A stretch of DNA of 64,000 nucleotides from Escherichia fergusonii ATCC 35469 (GCF_000026225.1 NC_011740.1:2666001-2730000); one strand, 5' to 3'. Positions 28,338 to 38,711 are shown, counted from the stretch's first letter. Notes: generated by a model from the letters alone, not told the origin. Program-made: numbers and translations.

Positions 28338-29657
28338 TTAGTGAGCGCTGGAGGTCACCTGACGCCCTGCTGCACGATCCCAGATAATGGCCAGAACAAC
28401 CATCACCACTGTTGGAATTAACCACGCCAACCCTTGTTCTGCCAGCGGCAGACGCTGCACCCAGGCAGGTAATACATCACCGATTGCCGAGGCTTTAATG
28501 CCGTCAAGGATACCAAAAACCAGGCTGATAAACATAGGCGGTGCAATTACGCGGGTGGAATTATGCCACCAGGAGCGGGTGAAGCTTAATACAACCAGTG
28601 CGATACATGGCGGATAAATTGCTGTCAGCACTGGAACAGAGATCTGAATCAGCTGGCTCAAACCGAGGTTAGATACCACCATCGAGAAACCGCCAAGGAT
28701 AAACACCAGTGTCCGGTAAGAGAGCGGTAAATATTGAGCGAAAAACTCTGCACAAGCACACGTCAGGCCAACCGCCGTCACCAGGCAGGCGATAAAGATT
28801 AACGCCGCCAGCAGGAAGCTACCGCCGCCGCCAAAGGTATGCTGAACGTAGGCATGCAGAATAGCCGCACCATTAGCTGACTGTTCAAGCAGCGATGCAC
28901 TGTCGGAACCCAAACGGAACAACGCCAGATACAGCAATGTCAGACCAACACCCGCCATCAGACCAGCCCAAACGGTGTAACGAGTCAACAAACGTGCTTC
29001 GGATACGCCGCGAGAACGCGCCGCATTAACAATAACGATACCAAACACCATCGCGCCAAGCGTATCCATGGTCAGATAGCCATTAACGAAGCCGTTAGAA
29101 AACGCGGCGTTTTGATAAGCCTCAGTCGCCGTGCTGATAGAGCCCGCCGGCCAGACAATTGCGGCAACAGACAGGATGACCAGCGCGATAATTTTCAGCG
29201 GTGCCAGGAAGTTACCGACGGTATCCAGCAGTTTGCCCGGATAAAGCGAAACCAGAATCACGATAGCAAAGTAAATCAGGCTGTAGATAAATAATGGCAG
29301 CGGTGAGTTACCCGTCAGCGGAGCAATACCCACTTCAAAGGAGACCGTTGCGGTACGCGGGGTAGCAAACAGCGGACCAACAGCCAGATAACATACTGTT
29401 GCCAGCAAAACGCCAGCTACTTTACCGATGGGCGAACTCAGACTATCGATACCGCCACCAACTTTTGCCAGTGCGACAACTGTCAATACCGGAAGACCGA
29501 CAGCAGTAATAAGGAAACCGAAAGCGGCAGTCCAGACATGTTCGCCAGCCTGCAGGCCAACCATTGGAGGGAAAATGATGTTACCTGCGCCAACAAACAA
29601 CGCAAATGTCATAAATCCCAATGCGATGATATCGCGTGATCTTAACTTATGGGTCAT
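28338..29657 (-). CDS. brnQ: Branched-chain amino acid:cation symporter BrnQ
   Basis: A 439-residue, 12-helix carrier of the LIVCS family that takes up leucine, isoleucine and valine. FALFVGAGNIIFPPMVG near residues 20-36 is the family signature. It lies 404 bp downstream of phoR and has its own upstream region. Confidence 0.97.
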   Translation of the reverse strand: MTHKLRSRDIIALGFMTFALFVGAGNIIFPPMVGLQAGEHVWTAAFGFLITAVGLPVLTVVALAKVGGGIDSLSSPIGKVAGVLLATVCYLAVGPLFATPRTATVSFEVGIAPLTGNSPLPLFIYSLIYFAIVILVSLYPGKLLDTVGNFLAPLKIIALVILSVAAIVWPAGSISTATEAYQNAAFSNGFVNGYLTMDTLGAMVFGIVIVNAARSRGVSEARLLTRYTVWAGLMAGVGLTLLYLALFRLGSDSASLLEQSANGAAILHAYVQHTFGGGGSFLLAALIFIACLVTAVGLTCACAEFFAQYLPLSYRTLVFILGGFSMVVSNLGLSQLIQISVPVLTAIYPPCIALVVLSFTRSWWHNSTRVIAPPMFISLVFGILDGIKASAIGDVLPAWVQRLPLAEQGLAWLIPTVVMVVLAIIWDRAAGRQVTSSAH

Positions 29658-30061
29658 AAAATCTTACTGCCTGTGGATGTGGTGTTGATACGTAAATTCA
29701 TGCTTTACCAACGGGATGATAGTGCAGCATTTTTAATCAATTATAGCGGGATATGCTCCCGGACTGGCGAGATGAAGAATTGTTTTTCGGTTTACCGCCA
29801 GAATGCAGTCGCTATGACAGCACATGAGGCGCAATTTAAACGCTTATAACGTTTTAAAGCAAGAAGGGATCTAAAAACCAGAACGATATAGCAATATAAA
29901 ATATCACTTCAGCATAAAACGCTATTTAAGTGAAATAGTCATGGCTAATCATGCGAACAAGAAATCATCAGACGTCGGAAAATTCACCGCAAGGGGAAAA
30001 GACGCAAAGAAAATAAGCCAGCATTAGCTGGCTTATGGAAAGATAATCTGACAACGGTCTG
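29658..30061 (-). other. brnQ upstream region, no gene seen
   Basis: About 400 bp between phoR and brnQ. On the minus strand a TATAAT hexamer (29740-29745) about 80 bp before brnQ could be its -10 box; the -35 is not clear. Short open frames here have no ribosome sites or recognisable products. The phoR terminator lies at the far end. Confidence 0.5.
30005..30036 (-). terminator. Terminator after phoR
   Basis: ATAAGCCAGC at 30013-30022 pairs with GCTGGCTTAT at 30027-30036; on the minus strand it runs into TTTTCTTT. It lies 25 bp after phoR. Confidence 0.9.
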
Positions 30062-31357
30062 TTAAGCGCTATTTTTGGCAATTAAACGTTCCGGTAATAC
30101 AAAGCTAAACCGAGTGCCAACGCCAGGTGTGCTTTCAATATGTAATCGGCTTTCGTGGTGATTGAGCGCGTGCTTTACAATCGCCAGACCGAGGCCACTG
30201 CCCCCTGTCTGTCGCGAACGCGCTTTATCCACACGATAGAAGCGCTCAGTGAGACGCGGAAGGTGTTCGGCGGTAATTCCAGGACCATTATCTTCCACAC
30301 TAAACTCCACACCATGTGCCACGCGCTGCCAGCGTACAGCAATCTTCGTACCTTCTGGCGTGTGATTAACTGCGTTATAGACCAGATTCGAAATGGCACT
30401 GCGCAGCTGATCTTCATTGCCCAACACTTTAATTTGATTGTCGATATCAAATGTAATTTTGTGTTTATTCTGGCTCAGTGTTTGAGCTTCCCGCTCCACT
30501 ACTCGTAGCATCATCGGCACATCGACTTGTTCATTCAGTGCCAGCACCGGGGCAGCTTCAATTTTTGACAGCGTAAGCAGCTGTTTCACCAAGCCTTCCA
30601 TACGGTGTGTTTGTTCACGCATAGTATGAAGCGCTTTTTCTCGCGTCGCACCTTCCAGCGGCTGTTCATGCATCATTTCCAGATAGCCTTGTAAGACCGT
30701 AAGCGGCGTGCGCAGCTCATGGCTTACGTTAGCAAAAAAGTTCCGTCTGGCTCCTTCAAGCTGGTGCATTTGAGTAACATCTCGCGCCACCATCAGCAGT
30801 TGCCGATCAGTATAAGGCATCACGCGAATCTCAAGATGACGACCATTGTTCAATACCAAATTAATTGGTCGTGAAAAATCGCGGCTTTTTAGATAATGGG
30901 CAAACTCCGGGTAGCGCAATAAGTTGAGGATGTTCTGGCCACTGTCATCAGGCCAGCGTAGCCCCAACAACTGCTGAGCAAGGCCGTTACACCAGAAAAT
31001 CCCCCCTTCTTCGGTCGTCAGAATAACGGCATCTGGCAGAGACTCTGCGCCACTTCGAAAACGTTTGATTAAATTACCCAATTCACGGCGGCGTTTTTTA
31101 TTGCGTAATTGCATTTGATGGATGCCATACAGCAATGGCTCCCAGCTCCCGCGCCCTGGTGGTGGCGTCATACTTCTGTCTACCCAAAGCCACCAGGAGA
31201 GGCGTAGTAAGTTCCAGAAATGCCAGATAAGCAATCCTGTGACTGATGCCAGCAAAAACCAGGGCAGATGACCAAAAAAAATACTCAGGATAAAGGCAGG
31301 GATACAGCAAAGTATCAGTTCCAGAACCAGCCTTTTCCATGACAGCCGTTCAAGCAC
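30062..31357 (-). CDS. phoR: Phosphate regulon sensor kinase PhoR
   Basis: A 431-residue histidine kinase with two N-terminal membrane spans (about residues 10-60), a PAS domain (about 95-190), the phosphorylated histidine in NVSHELRTPL, and an ATPase domain with NAVNHTPEG, DNGPGI and GSGLGLAI. It phosphorylates PhoB when the Pst system signals low phosphate. It follows phoB by 58 bp across a hairpin. Confidence 0.98.
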   Translation of the reverse strand: MLERLSWKRLVLELILCCIPAFILSIFFGHLPWFLLASVTGLLIWHFWNLLRLSWWLWVDRSMTPPPGRGSWEPLLYGIHQMQLRNKKRRRELGNLIKRFRSGAESLPDAVILTTEEGGIFWCNGLAQQLLGLRWPDDSGQNILNLLRYPEFAHYLKSRDFSRPINLVLNNGRHLEIRVMPYTDRQLLMVARDVTQMHQLEGARRNFFANVSHELRTPLTVLQGYLEMMHEQPLEGATREKALHTMREQTHRMEGLVKQLLTLSKIEAAPVLALNEQVDVPMMLRVVEREAQTLSQNKHKITFDIDNQIKVLGNEDQLRSAISNLVYNAVNHTPEGTKIAVRWQRVAHGVEFSVEDNGPGITAEHLPRLTERFYRVDKARSRQTGGSGLGLAIVKHALNHHESRLHIESTPGVGTRFSFVLPERLIAKNSA

Positions 31358-31385
31358 GCGTCATACTCCATTTACTCTATAGAAA

Positions 31386-31414
31386 GCCTCACCCGCCATT
31401 ACGGCGGGTGAGGC
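31386..31414 (-). terminator. Hairpin between phoB and phoR
   Basis: GCCTCACCCGCC at 31386-31397 pairs perfectly with GGCGGGTGAGGC at 31403-31414, right after the phoB stop. With only a weak T-rich tail it may be a partial terminator or mRNA stabiliser setting PhoB above PhoR. Confidence 0.6.
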
Positions 31415-31415
31415 G

Positions 31416-32105
31416 TCAAAAGCGGGTCGAAAAACGATACCCTGTTCCTCGCACTGTCTGCACCATGCGGTCATGCCCGCTTGGTTCCAGCGCTTTACGC
31501 AAGCGACGAATGTGGACATCGACTGTACGGTCTTCCACATACACATTCGTTCCCCAGACATGATTTAGCAACTGCTCGCGACTGTAGACGCGTTCAGGAT
31601 GCGTCATAAAAAAGTGCAGTAATTTAAATTCGGTAGGCCCCATATCCAGCGGTGTTTCGCCCGTCATGACCCGATGTGAGGTTGGATCAAGACTTAGCCC
31701 TTGCATTTCAATAACTTCTTCAACTGCCATAGGCGAAATACGGCGCATAACGGCCTTAATACGCGCCACCAGCTCTTTCGGGGAAAACGGTTTGGTAATA
31801 TAGTCATCCGCGCCTGTTTCAAGGCCGCGTACACGATCTTCTTCTTCGCCTCTCGCCGTCAGCATCACAACCGGAATATCCCGGGTAAGCGCTTCCCGTT
31901 TGAGATGTTTAATAAATTGCAGACCAGAGCCGCCTGGCAACATCCAGTCCAGAAGAATGAGATCCGGCCAGGGTTCATTAAGTTGGTTCACAGCACTGTC
32001 ATAATCTTCGGCTTCTACTGGCTGAAAGCCATTTTGCTCGAGCACGAAGCAGACCATTTCTCGAATTGGAGCTTCATCTTCTACAACCAGAATACGTCTC
32101 GCCAT
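31416..32105 (-). CDS. phoB: Phosphate regulon response regulator PhoB
   Basis: A 229-residue OmpR-family regulator. The receiver holds Asp53 in LLDWMLPG and Lys in ITKPFSPKEL; the winged helix ends VQTVRGTGYRFS. It binds Pho boxes, including its own and the one before phoA here. The start MARRILVVEDE at 32105 gives family length; a 12-residue extension is rejected. Confidence 0.98.
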   Translation of the reverse strand: MARRILVVEDEAPIREMVCFVLEQNGFQPVEAEDYDSAVNQLNEPWPDLILLDWMLPGGSGLQFIKHLKREALTRDIPVVMLTARGEEEDRVRGLETGADDYITKPFSPKELVARIKAVMRRISPMAVEEVIEMQGLSLDPTSHRVMTGETPLDMGPTEFKLLHFFMTHPERVYSREQLLNHVWGTNVYVEDRTVDVHIRRLRKALEPSGHDRMVQTVRGTGYRFSTRF

Positions 32106-32157
32106 GATTAGCCCTGTTATAGATAAATTACACGTTATCAATGCGGCGGTATTATGC

Positions 32158-32186
32158 GTCAGTTTTATGACAGATTTATGAAAAGA
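32158..32186 (-). promoter_or_regulatory. phoB: Pho box upstream of phoB
   Basis: On the minus strand TTTTCATAAATCTGTCATAA gives two TTCATA/TGTCATA half repeats 11 bases apart, the PhoB pattern, followed by a GCATAAT -10. It accounts for autoregulation of phoBR and lies about 55-80 bp before the phoB start. Confidence 0.8.
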
Positions 32187-32292
32187 TCGTCGATGTTTCG
32201 TACAGGTTATTGATTTGTAGAGGTCATAAAACAGAAATTAATGCCTGTCTATGGGTATAATCGCCTTCACGTTTTTTCGCCAGGAAACTGTT

Positions 32293-33495
32293 ATGCGCAT
32301 CCTCCACACTTCAGACTGGCATCTGGGCCAGAATTTTTACAGCAAGAGCCGCGCCGCGGAGCATCAGGCATTTCTCGACTGGCTGCTCACAACGGCACAA
32401 ACTCATCAGGTGGATGCGATAATTGTTGCCGGAGATATTTTCGATACCGGATCACCACCAAGTTATGCCCGCGAACTGTACAACCGCTTCGTGGTCAATT
32501 TACAGCAAACGGGGTGTCATCTGGTGGTACTGGCAGGAAATCACGACTCGGTCGCCACACTGAATGAATCACGAGATATTCTCGCCTTTCTTAATACGAC
32601 CGTTGTCGCCAGTGCCAACCTACGCCCACAGCTGCTGAAACGGCGTGACGGCACTCCGGGTGCTGTTCTGTGCCCCATTCCGTTTTTACGTCCACGCGAC
32701 ATCGTGACCAGCCAGGCAGGGCTGTCAGGCAGTGAAAAACAGCAACATCTGCTGGCCACAATCACGGACTACTACCAACAACAATATACGGAAGCCTGCA
32801 ACCTGCGCGGTGATCAGCAACTGCCGATTATTGCTACCGGACACCTTACCACCGTGGGTGCCAGTAAAAGTGACGCTGTACGTGACATTTATATCGGCAC
32901 GCTGGATGCATTTCCGGCACAAAACTTCCCACCTGTAGATTACATCGCCCTTGGGCATATTCACCGGGCGCAAATTGTTGGCGGACAGGAACATATTCGC
33001 TATTGCGGTTCCCCCATCCCGCTGAGTTTTGATGAGTGTGGCAAAACTAAAAGCGTACATCTGGTGAGCTTTGCAGAAGGCAAATTACACAGTGTCGAAG
33101 CGCTGCCCGTGCCAATGACTCAGCCACTGGCCGTATTGAAAGGTGATCTGGCTGCAATTACTGAACAGCTTGAACAATGGCGTGATACCGAACTGCAGAC
33201 GCCAGTATGGCTGGATATCGAAATCACGACTGATGACTATCTGCATGATATGCAGAGGAAAATCCAGACTTTAACCGAGTCACTGCCGGTAGAAGTGTTA
33301 CTGGTGCGTCGCAGTCGCGAGCAGCGTGAACGGATTATAGCGAGCGAGAAACGCGAAACACTCAATGAATTAAGCGTCGAGGAAGTTTTTAATCGTCGCC
33401 TGGCACTGGAAGAACTGGACGAGTCGCAACATGCGCGTATGCAACATCTTTTCGCCACGACGTTGCAGACCCTTGCAGGAGATCACGAAGCATGA
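32293..33495 (+). CDS. sbcD: SbcCD nuclease subunit SbcD
   Basis: A 400-residue Mre11-type nuclease. Metal motifs appear in order: SDWHLGQ, AGDIFDTG, AGNHDS and LGHIHRAQ. With SbcC it opens hairpins and trims double-strand ends. Its stop overlaps the sbcC start (ATGA). It is divergent from phoB. ATG 32293 is chosen by family length; an ATG 42 bases upstream is rejected. Confidence 0.98.
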   Translation: MRILHTSDWHLGQNFYSKSRAAEHQAFLDWLLTTAQTHQVDAIIVAGDIFDTGSPPSYARELYNRFVVNLQQTGCHLVVLAGNHDSVATLNESRDILAFLNTTVVASANLRPQLLKRRDGTPGAVLCPIPFLRPRDIVTSQAGLSGSEKQQHLLATITDYYQQQYTEACNLRGDQQLPIIATGHLTTVGASKSDAVRDIYIGTLDAFPAQNFPPVDYIALGHIHRAQIVGGQEHIRYCGSPIPLSFDECGKTKSVHLVSFAEGKLHSVEALPVPMTQPLAVLKGDLAAITEQLEQWRDTELQTPVWLDIEITTDDYLHDMQRKIQTLTESLPVEVLLVRRSREQRERIIASEKRETLNELSVEEVFNRRLALEELDESQHARMQHLFATTLQTLAGDHEA

Positions 33496-36400
33496 AAATC
33501 CTCAGCCTGCGCCTGAAAAACCTGAACTCTCTGAAAGGCGAATGGAAGATTGATTTCACCACAGAACCGTTTGCCAGCAACGGACTGTTTGCCATTACCG
33601 GCCCAACGGGAGCCGGTAAAACGACATTATTAGATGCAATTTGCCTGGCCCTTTATCACGAAACTCCACGCCTTTCCAACGTTTCACAATCACAAAATGA
33701 CCTGATGACCCGCGATACTGCCGAATGTCTGGCGGAAGTGGAATTTGAAGTAAAAGGTGAAGCGTACCGCGCGTTCTGGAGCCAGAATCGGGCGCGTAAC
33801 CAGCCAGACGGTAATTTACAGGCGCCACGTGTTGAGCTGGCACGCTGCGCAGATGGCAAGATCCTCGCCGACAAAGTCAAAGACAAACTGGAGATGACAG
33901 CGTCATTGACCGGGCTGGATTATGATCGATTTACCCGTTCGATGCTGCTTTCACAAGGGCAGTTCGCTGCCTTTCTTAATGCAAAACCGAAAGAACGTGC
34001 TGAGTTGCTGGAAGAGCTGACAGGTACGGAAATCTACGGGCAAATCTCTGCCATGGTATTTGAGCAACACAAAACGGCGCGTACGGAACTGGAAAAGCTT
34101 CAGGCCCAGGTCAGCGGTGTCTCATTATTAACGCCAGAGCAGTTGCAAACTTTAACCGAAAGTTTGCAGGTACTTACTGACGAAGAAAAACAACAAGTTA
34201 CCGCCCAACAAATTCAACAAAAGCATCTTAACTGGCTGATCCGCCAAAATGAACTGCAGCAGGAGGCCAGTCGTCGTCAGCAGGCACAACACCAGGCCGA
34301 GGCAGAAATAGAAAAAGCACAGCCTCAGTTGGCAGCACTGGAACTGGCACAACCTGCCATGCAGTTGCGTCCACAGTGGCAACGTATTCAGGAGCACACT
34401 GCTGCGGTAACCCGTACTCGCCAGCAAAGCGAAGAAGTAAACACTCGCTTACAACAGATGCTGGCACAACGTGCAGGGATCCGCCGCAGTGCGAAAAAAC
34501 AGATGAATGCGATGCTTTCTACACGGCAAACGCTAAGTGACTGGCTGGCAACAAACGATGCCTTTCGCCTGATGAGTAACGAGCTGGCGGGATGGCGGGC
34601 ATTGTTTGCTCAACAAACCAATGACCACAGCCAGCAGCAAAAATGGCAACAACAACTGACAAGCGATACCCGGAAGCTGGAAAGTCTGCCAGTGCCGACT
34701 CTCAACCTGAGTCCTGATGAAACGAATGCAGCTCTCGCACTGTATAACCAGCAGCGCCCACTTCGTCAGCGACTGAGTACTCTACATGGGCAGATTACGC
34801 CAAAGCAAAAACGACTCGCGCAGCTACAGGCCTCTACGCAGGAATTACACCAGCAACTAACCCAGCGTAACGTTATGCTGGAAGAGATGCGCAAGCGTTA
34901 TAAGGTGAAAAATCAAGAATTCAATGATGTAAAAACCATCTGCGAACAGGAAGCCCGGATCAAAAGCCTTGAAGCCCAGCGCGCCTTATTACAATCGGGA
35001 CAACCTTGCCCACTTTGCGGTTCAACAACACATCCGGCTGTTGCTGCTTATCAGGCACTGGAGCCAGGTGTTAACCAGACTCGTCTCGCCGAACTGGAAA
35101 AAGAAGTTACTAATCTCAGAGAGGAAGGTGCCACTCTGCGTGGGCAACTGGAAGCATTGCAGCAACAACTTCAGCGAGACGAAAGCGAAGCGCAGACGCT
35201 AATTAAAGATGAGCGAGTACTCACTCAAGAATGGCAAACAGTTGTTGAACGTCTTGGCATCATCCTACAGCCTCATGACGATATTCAGCCGTGGCTGAAT
35301 GCCCAGGAAGAACATGAAAAGCAGTTATATTTGCTCAATCAACGCCACGAACTGCAACTACAAATTGCGAATCATGCGCAGCAAGTTGCTCAATTTCAGC
35401 AACAAATCGCACAGCGTAAGGCATCGTTAGCAGAAGACATAACGCGTTTTTCACTGACGTTACCTGAAGCAGGTGATGAGCAAAGCTGGCTGACGGCACG
35501 CCAACAGGAAGCCCAGGAGTGGCAGAAGCGGCAGACTGAGCTCACCACATTGCAGGCAAAAATCGCTGAGCTTGCGCCTTTACTGGAAACCTTGCCAGAA
35601 AGCGATATTACGACCACTGGCGAAGAGGTTACTGAGTGGCAAAACTGGCGGCAGATCCATGATCAGTGTCTTTCCTTGCAAAGTCAGTGGCAAACGCTGC
35701 AACAGCAACTGACGCAAGAGCTGCAACGCGCCGCAGAAGCACAAACAGCGTTTGAGTCAGTGTTACAGTCCAGCGTGTTTGCTGATCAAGCCGCGTTTCT
35801 TGCCGCCTTGCTTGATGAAGAAAGCTACGCCCGACTAGAGCAGTTCAAGCAATCGCTGGAACAGCATTATCAGCAAGTACAAACGCTGTCTAATCAGGCA
35901 AGTCAGGCTCTGGTGGCACATCAACAGCAGCGACCGGCGGATCTTGAGCCGCAATATTCTGTTGAACACATTCAGCAGGCGCTGGCGCAACTGGCGTATC
36001 AGTTACAAGAAAACGCCAAACGTCAGGGCGAAATTCGCCAGCAAATTAAGCAGGATGCGGATAACCGCCAACAGCAGCAAACGCTGATGGCGCAGATTGA
36101 CAAAGCCACGCAGCAGGTCGAAGACTGGGGCTGTCTTAATGCCCTTATTGGCTCTAAAGAAGGCGATAAATTCCGTAAATTTGCTCAGGGACTGACGTTG
36201 GATAACCTCGTACATCTGGCCAATCGCCAGTTAACCCGTCTGCACGGTCGTTATCTACTGCAACGCAAGGCCAGCGAGGCACTGGAAGTTGAAGTGGTCG
36301 ATACCTGGCAGGCAGATGCCGTACGCGATACCCGCACGCTCTCAGGGGGTGAAAGCTTCCTCGTCAGCCTGGCACTGGCGCTGGCGTTATCGGATTTGGT

Positions 36401-36635
36401 CAGCCATAAAACGCAAATTGATTCACTTTTCCTCGACGAAGGGTTTGGCACACTGGACAGCGAAACACTGGATACCGCACTGGATGCACTGGATGCGCTA
36501 AATGCCAGTGGCAAAACGATTGGCGTCATTAGCCACGTCGAAGCGATGAAAGAACGTATTCCGGTGCAAATTAAAGTTAAAAAGATCAACGGACTTGGCT
36601 ACAGCAAACTGGATAATCAGTTCCAGGTGAAATAA
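33492..36635 (+). CDS. sbcC: SbcCD nuclease ATPase subunit SbcC
   Basis: A 1047-residue Rad50-type ATPase. Walker A is GPTGAGKTT (residues 37-45); two long Gln-rich coiled coils flank the zinc hook CPLC near residue 505; the signature LSGGES and Walker B SLFLDEGFGTLD lie in the last 120 residues. Translationally coupled to sbcD by a four-base overlap. In K-12 araJ follows; here mak does. Confidence 0.98.
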   Translation: MKILSLRLKNLNSLKGEWKIDFTTEPFASNGLFAITGPTGAGKTTLLDAICLALYHETPRLSNVSQSQNDLMTRDTAECLAEVEFEVKGEAYRAFWSQNRARNQPDGNLQAPRVELARCADGKILADKVKDKLEMTASLTGLDYDRFTRSMLLSQGQFAAFLNAKPKERAELLEELTGTEIYGQISAMVFEQHKTARTELEKLQAQVSGVSLLTPEQLQTLTESLQVLTDEEKQQVTAQQIQQKHLNWLIRQNELQQEASRRQQAQHQAEAEIEKAQPQLAALELAQPAMQLRPQWQRIQEHTAAVTRTRQQSEEVNTRLQQMLAQRAGIRRSAKKQMNAMLSTRQTLSDWLATNDAFRLMSNELAGWRALFAQQTNDHSQQQKWQQQLTSDTRKLESLPVPTLNLSPDETNAALALYNQQRPLRQRLSTLHGQITPKQKRLAQLQASTQELHQQLTQRNVMLEEMRKRYKVKNQEFNDVKTICEQEARIKSLEAQRALLQSGQPCPLCGSTTHPAVAAYQALEPGVNQTRLAELEKEVTNLREEGATLRGQLEALQQQLQRDESEAQTLIKDERVLTQEWQTVVERLGIILQPHDDIQPWLNAQEEHEKQLYLLNQRHELQLQIANHAQQVAQFQQQIAQRKASLAEDITRFSLTLPEAGDEQSWLTARQQEAQEWQKRQTELTTLQAKIAELAPLLETLPESDITTTGEEVTEWQNWRQIHDQCLSLQSQWQTLQQQLTQELQRAAEAQTAFESVLQSSVFADQAAFLAALLDEESYARLEQFKQSLEQHYQQVQTLSNQASQALVAHQQQRPADLEPQYSVEHIQQALAQLAYQLQENAKRQGEIRQQIKQDADNRQQQQTLMAQIDKATQQVEDWGCLNALIGSKEGDKFRKFAQGLTLDNLVHLANRQLTRLHGRYLLQRKASEALEVEVVDTWQADAVRDTRTLSGGESFLVSLALALALSDLVSHKTQIDSLFLDEGFGTLDSETLDTALDALDALNASGKTIGVISHVEAMKERIPVQIKVKKINGLGYSKLDNQFQVK

Positions 36636-36641
36636 GCACGC

Positions 36642-36734
36642 CCCGGCGGTTACGTGCCGCCGGGTGAGCCTGAAACCAGCAGTTTGCTGACAAAGTGCGC
36701 TTTGTTCATGCCTGATAAACGTAGCGCATCAGGC
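36642..36734. repeat. Terminator hairpin and REP element between sbcC and mak
   Basis: CCCGGCGG at 36642-36649 pairs with CCGCCGGG at 36657-36664, just after sbcC. A REP unit follows: GCCTGAT at 36710-36716 with ATCAGGC at 36728-36734. This 115-bp gap takes the place of araJ in the K-12 order. Confidence 0.75.
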
Positions 36735-36751
36735 AATTTTACAGTCTCATA

Positions 36752-37666
36752 CTATTTATCTTGTTGCGGCCATAACCATGCCGCGCCGCGCACACCGCTG
36801 GAATCTCCATGACGCGCTTTGCGCAAAGGGGTCTCGCACTCACCGCCAAAGACGAACGACTTAATCAACTGCGGAACGGTCTGATACAGTCGCTCCACAT
36901 TGCTCATTCCACCGCCTAACACAATCACATCCGGGTCGAGAATATTCACAACATGCGCAAGCGATTTTGCCAGGCGTAACTCATAGCGGCTTAAGGCCAG
37001 TTCAGCAATAGCGTCCTTTGCCTCTACCAGTTGGATAATCTCACTGCCTTCACGTTGCTTACCGCTCAGACGCTGATAGTCCGTAGCAAAACCCGTACCT
37101 GAAATAAAGGTTTCAATGCAGCCCTGTTTGCCGCAGTAACAAGGCACTTCTTGTCGATAGCGCAACTCATCTTCATCCATCCATGGCAGTGGGTTATGCC
37201 CCCATTCGCCCGCCGTTCCGTTTCCGCCAATATGCGCTCTCCCGTTTAAAGCCACGCCCGCGCCACACCCCGTGCCAATAATTACGGCAAACACCGTTTG
37301 TGCACCAGCAGCGGCGCCATCAACCGCTTCAGAGACCGCCAGGCAGTTAGCATCATTCGCCAGGCGAACTTCCCGCTGCAGGCGAACGCTGAGATCTTTG
37401 TCAAACGGTTGCCCGTTAAGCCAGGTTGAATTGGCATTTTTCACCACTCCAGTATAAGGCGAAATAGAACCGGGTATGCCAACACCTACAGTTCCGCGCT
37501 GCCCGGTTACCTTTTCGGCCATCCCGACCAATGTGGCGATTGTTTCTATGGTTTGCTGATAGTCATCTCGCGGCGTGGGCAGGCGATGACGAAAGCATTG
37601 CTCTCCGTGTTCCCCAAGCGCGATGACTTCTGTTTTGGTGCCACCTAAATCGATACCTATACGCAC
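36752..37666 (-). CDS. mak: Fructokinase Mak
   Basis: A 304-residue ROK-family sugar kinase (manno(fructo)kinase) that phosphorylates fructose. RIGIDLGGTKTEV is the ATP phosphate motif; HNPLPW and CYCGKQGCIETFISG hold the ROK zinc site. The start is a GTG at 37666 after AAGGAGTGTACC; an upstream ATG frame would reach into rdgC and is rejected. In K-12 the gene is nearly silent because of a weak promoter. Divergent from rdgC. Confidence 0.96.
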   Translation of the reverse strand: MRIGIDLGGTKTEVIALGEHGEQCFRHRLPTPRDDYQQTIETIATLVGMAEKVTGQRGTVGVGIPGSISPYTGVVKNANSTWLNGQPFDKDLSVRLQREVRLANDANCLAVSEAVDGAAAGAQTVFAVIIGTGCGAGVALNGRAHIGGNGTAGEWGHNPLPWMDEDELRYRQEVPCYCGKQGCIETFISGTGFATDYQRLSGKQREGSEIIQLVEAKDAIAELALSRYELRLAKSLAHVVNILDPDVIVLGGGMSNVERLYQTVPQLIKSFVFGGECETPLRKARHGDSSGVRGAAWLWPQQDK

Positions 37667-37790
37667 GGTACACTCCTTATTATTTTCAATATCAATAGCG
37701 TAGAGACGGGAAACGGGATTGGCAATGCAAGGGGGCCGACAATTCGTTATTATGCCCGCTAAATTTAACAACAAGGCCGTGGAAATTATC

Positions 37791-38702
37791 ATGCTGTGGT
37801 TCAAAAATTTAATGGTATACCGTCTTAGCCGCGATGTTTCGCTGCGTGCCGAAGAGATGGAAAAGCAACTTGCCTCAATGGCATTTACCCCCTGCGGTAG
37901 CCAGGATATGGCGAAAATGGGTTGGGTTGCACCAATGGGTTCTCACAGCGATGCACTCACGCACGTTGCCAATGGTCAAATTGTTATTTGCGCACGCAAA
38001 GAAGAAAAAATTCTTCCATCACCGGTCATTAAGCAAGCGCTGGAAGCCAAAATCGCCAAACTGGAAGCAGAACAGGCGCGCAAGCTGAAGAAAACAGAAA
38101 AAGATTCGCTTAAAGATGAAGTGCTGCACTCACTCCTGCCGCGCGCCTTCAGCCGTTTTAGCCAGACGATGATGTGGATTGATACGGTTAACGGTCTGAT
38201 TATGGTCGACTGCGCCAGTGCGAAAAAAGCAGAAGATACACTGGCACTGCTGCGTAAAAGTCTGGGCTCTTTACCCGTCGTGCCACTGACACTGGAGAAT
38301 CCGATTGAACTGACGCTAACCGAATGGGTACGTTCGGGTAGCGCAGCACAAGGTTTCCAGTTACTGGACGAAGCCGAACTCAAATCCTTACTGGAAGATG
38401 GCGGCGTGATCCGGGCGAAAAAACAGGATCTCACCAGCGAAGAGATCACCAATCATATTGAAGCTGGCAAAGTGGTTACTAAGTTAGCTTTAGACTGGCA
38501 GCAACGCGTGCAGTTTGTGATGTGTGATGATGGTTCGCTCAAACGCCTGAAATTCTGCGACGAATTACGCGATCAAAACGAAGATATTGATCGTGAAGAT
38601 TTTGCCCAACGTTTTGATGCTGATTTCATTCTGATGACAGGTGAACTGGCTGCGTTAATTCAAAATCTGATTGAAGGATTAGGTGGCGAAGCACAGCGTT
38701 AA
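37791..38702 (+). CDS. rdgC: Recombination-associated protein RdgC
   Basis: A 303-residue ring-forming DNA-binding protein that limits RecA action and is needed for growth of some recombination mutants. The start MLWFKNLMVYRLSRD at 37791 gives the family length. A highly charged segment (about residues 85-110) is conserved. Single gene, divergent from mak and convergent with ppnP. Confidence 0.97.
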   Translation: MLWFKNLMVYRLSRDVSLRAEEMEKQLASMAFTPCGSQDMAKMGWVAPMGSHSDALTHVANGQIVICARKEEKILPSPVIKQALEAKIAKLEAEQARKLKKTEKDSLKDEVLHSLLPRAFSRFSQTMMWIDTVNGLIMVDCASAKKAEDTLALLRKSLGSLPVVPLTLENPIELTLTEWVRSGSAAQGFQLLDEAELKSLLEDGGVIRAKKQDLTSEEITNHIEAGKVVTKLALDWQQRVQFVMCDDGSLKRLKFCDELRDQNEDIDREDFAQRFDADFILMTGELAALIQNLIEGLGGEAQR

Positions 38703-38711
38703 ACTGAAATA

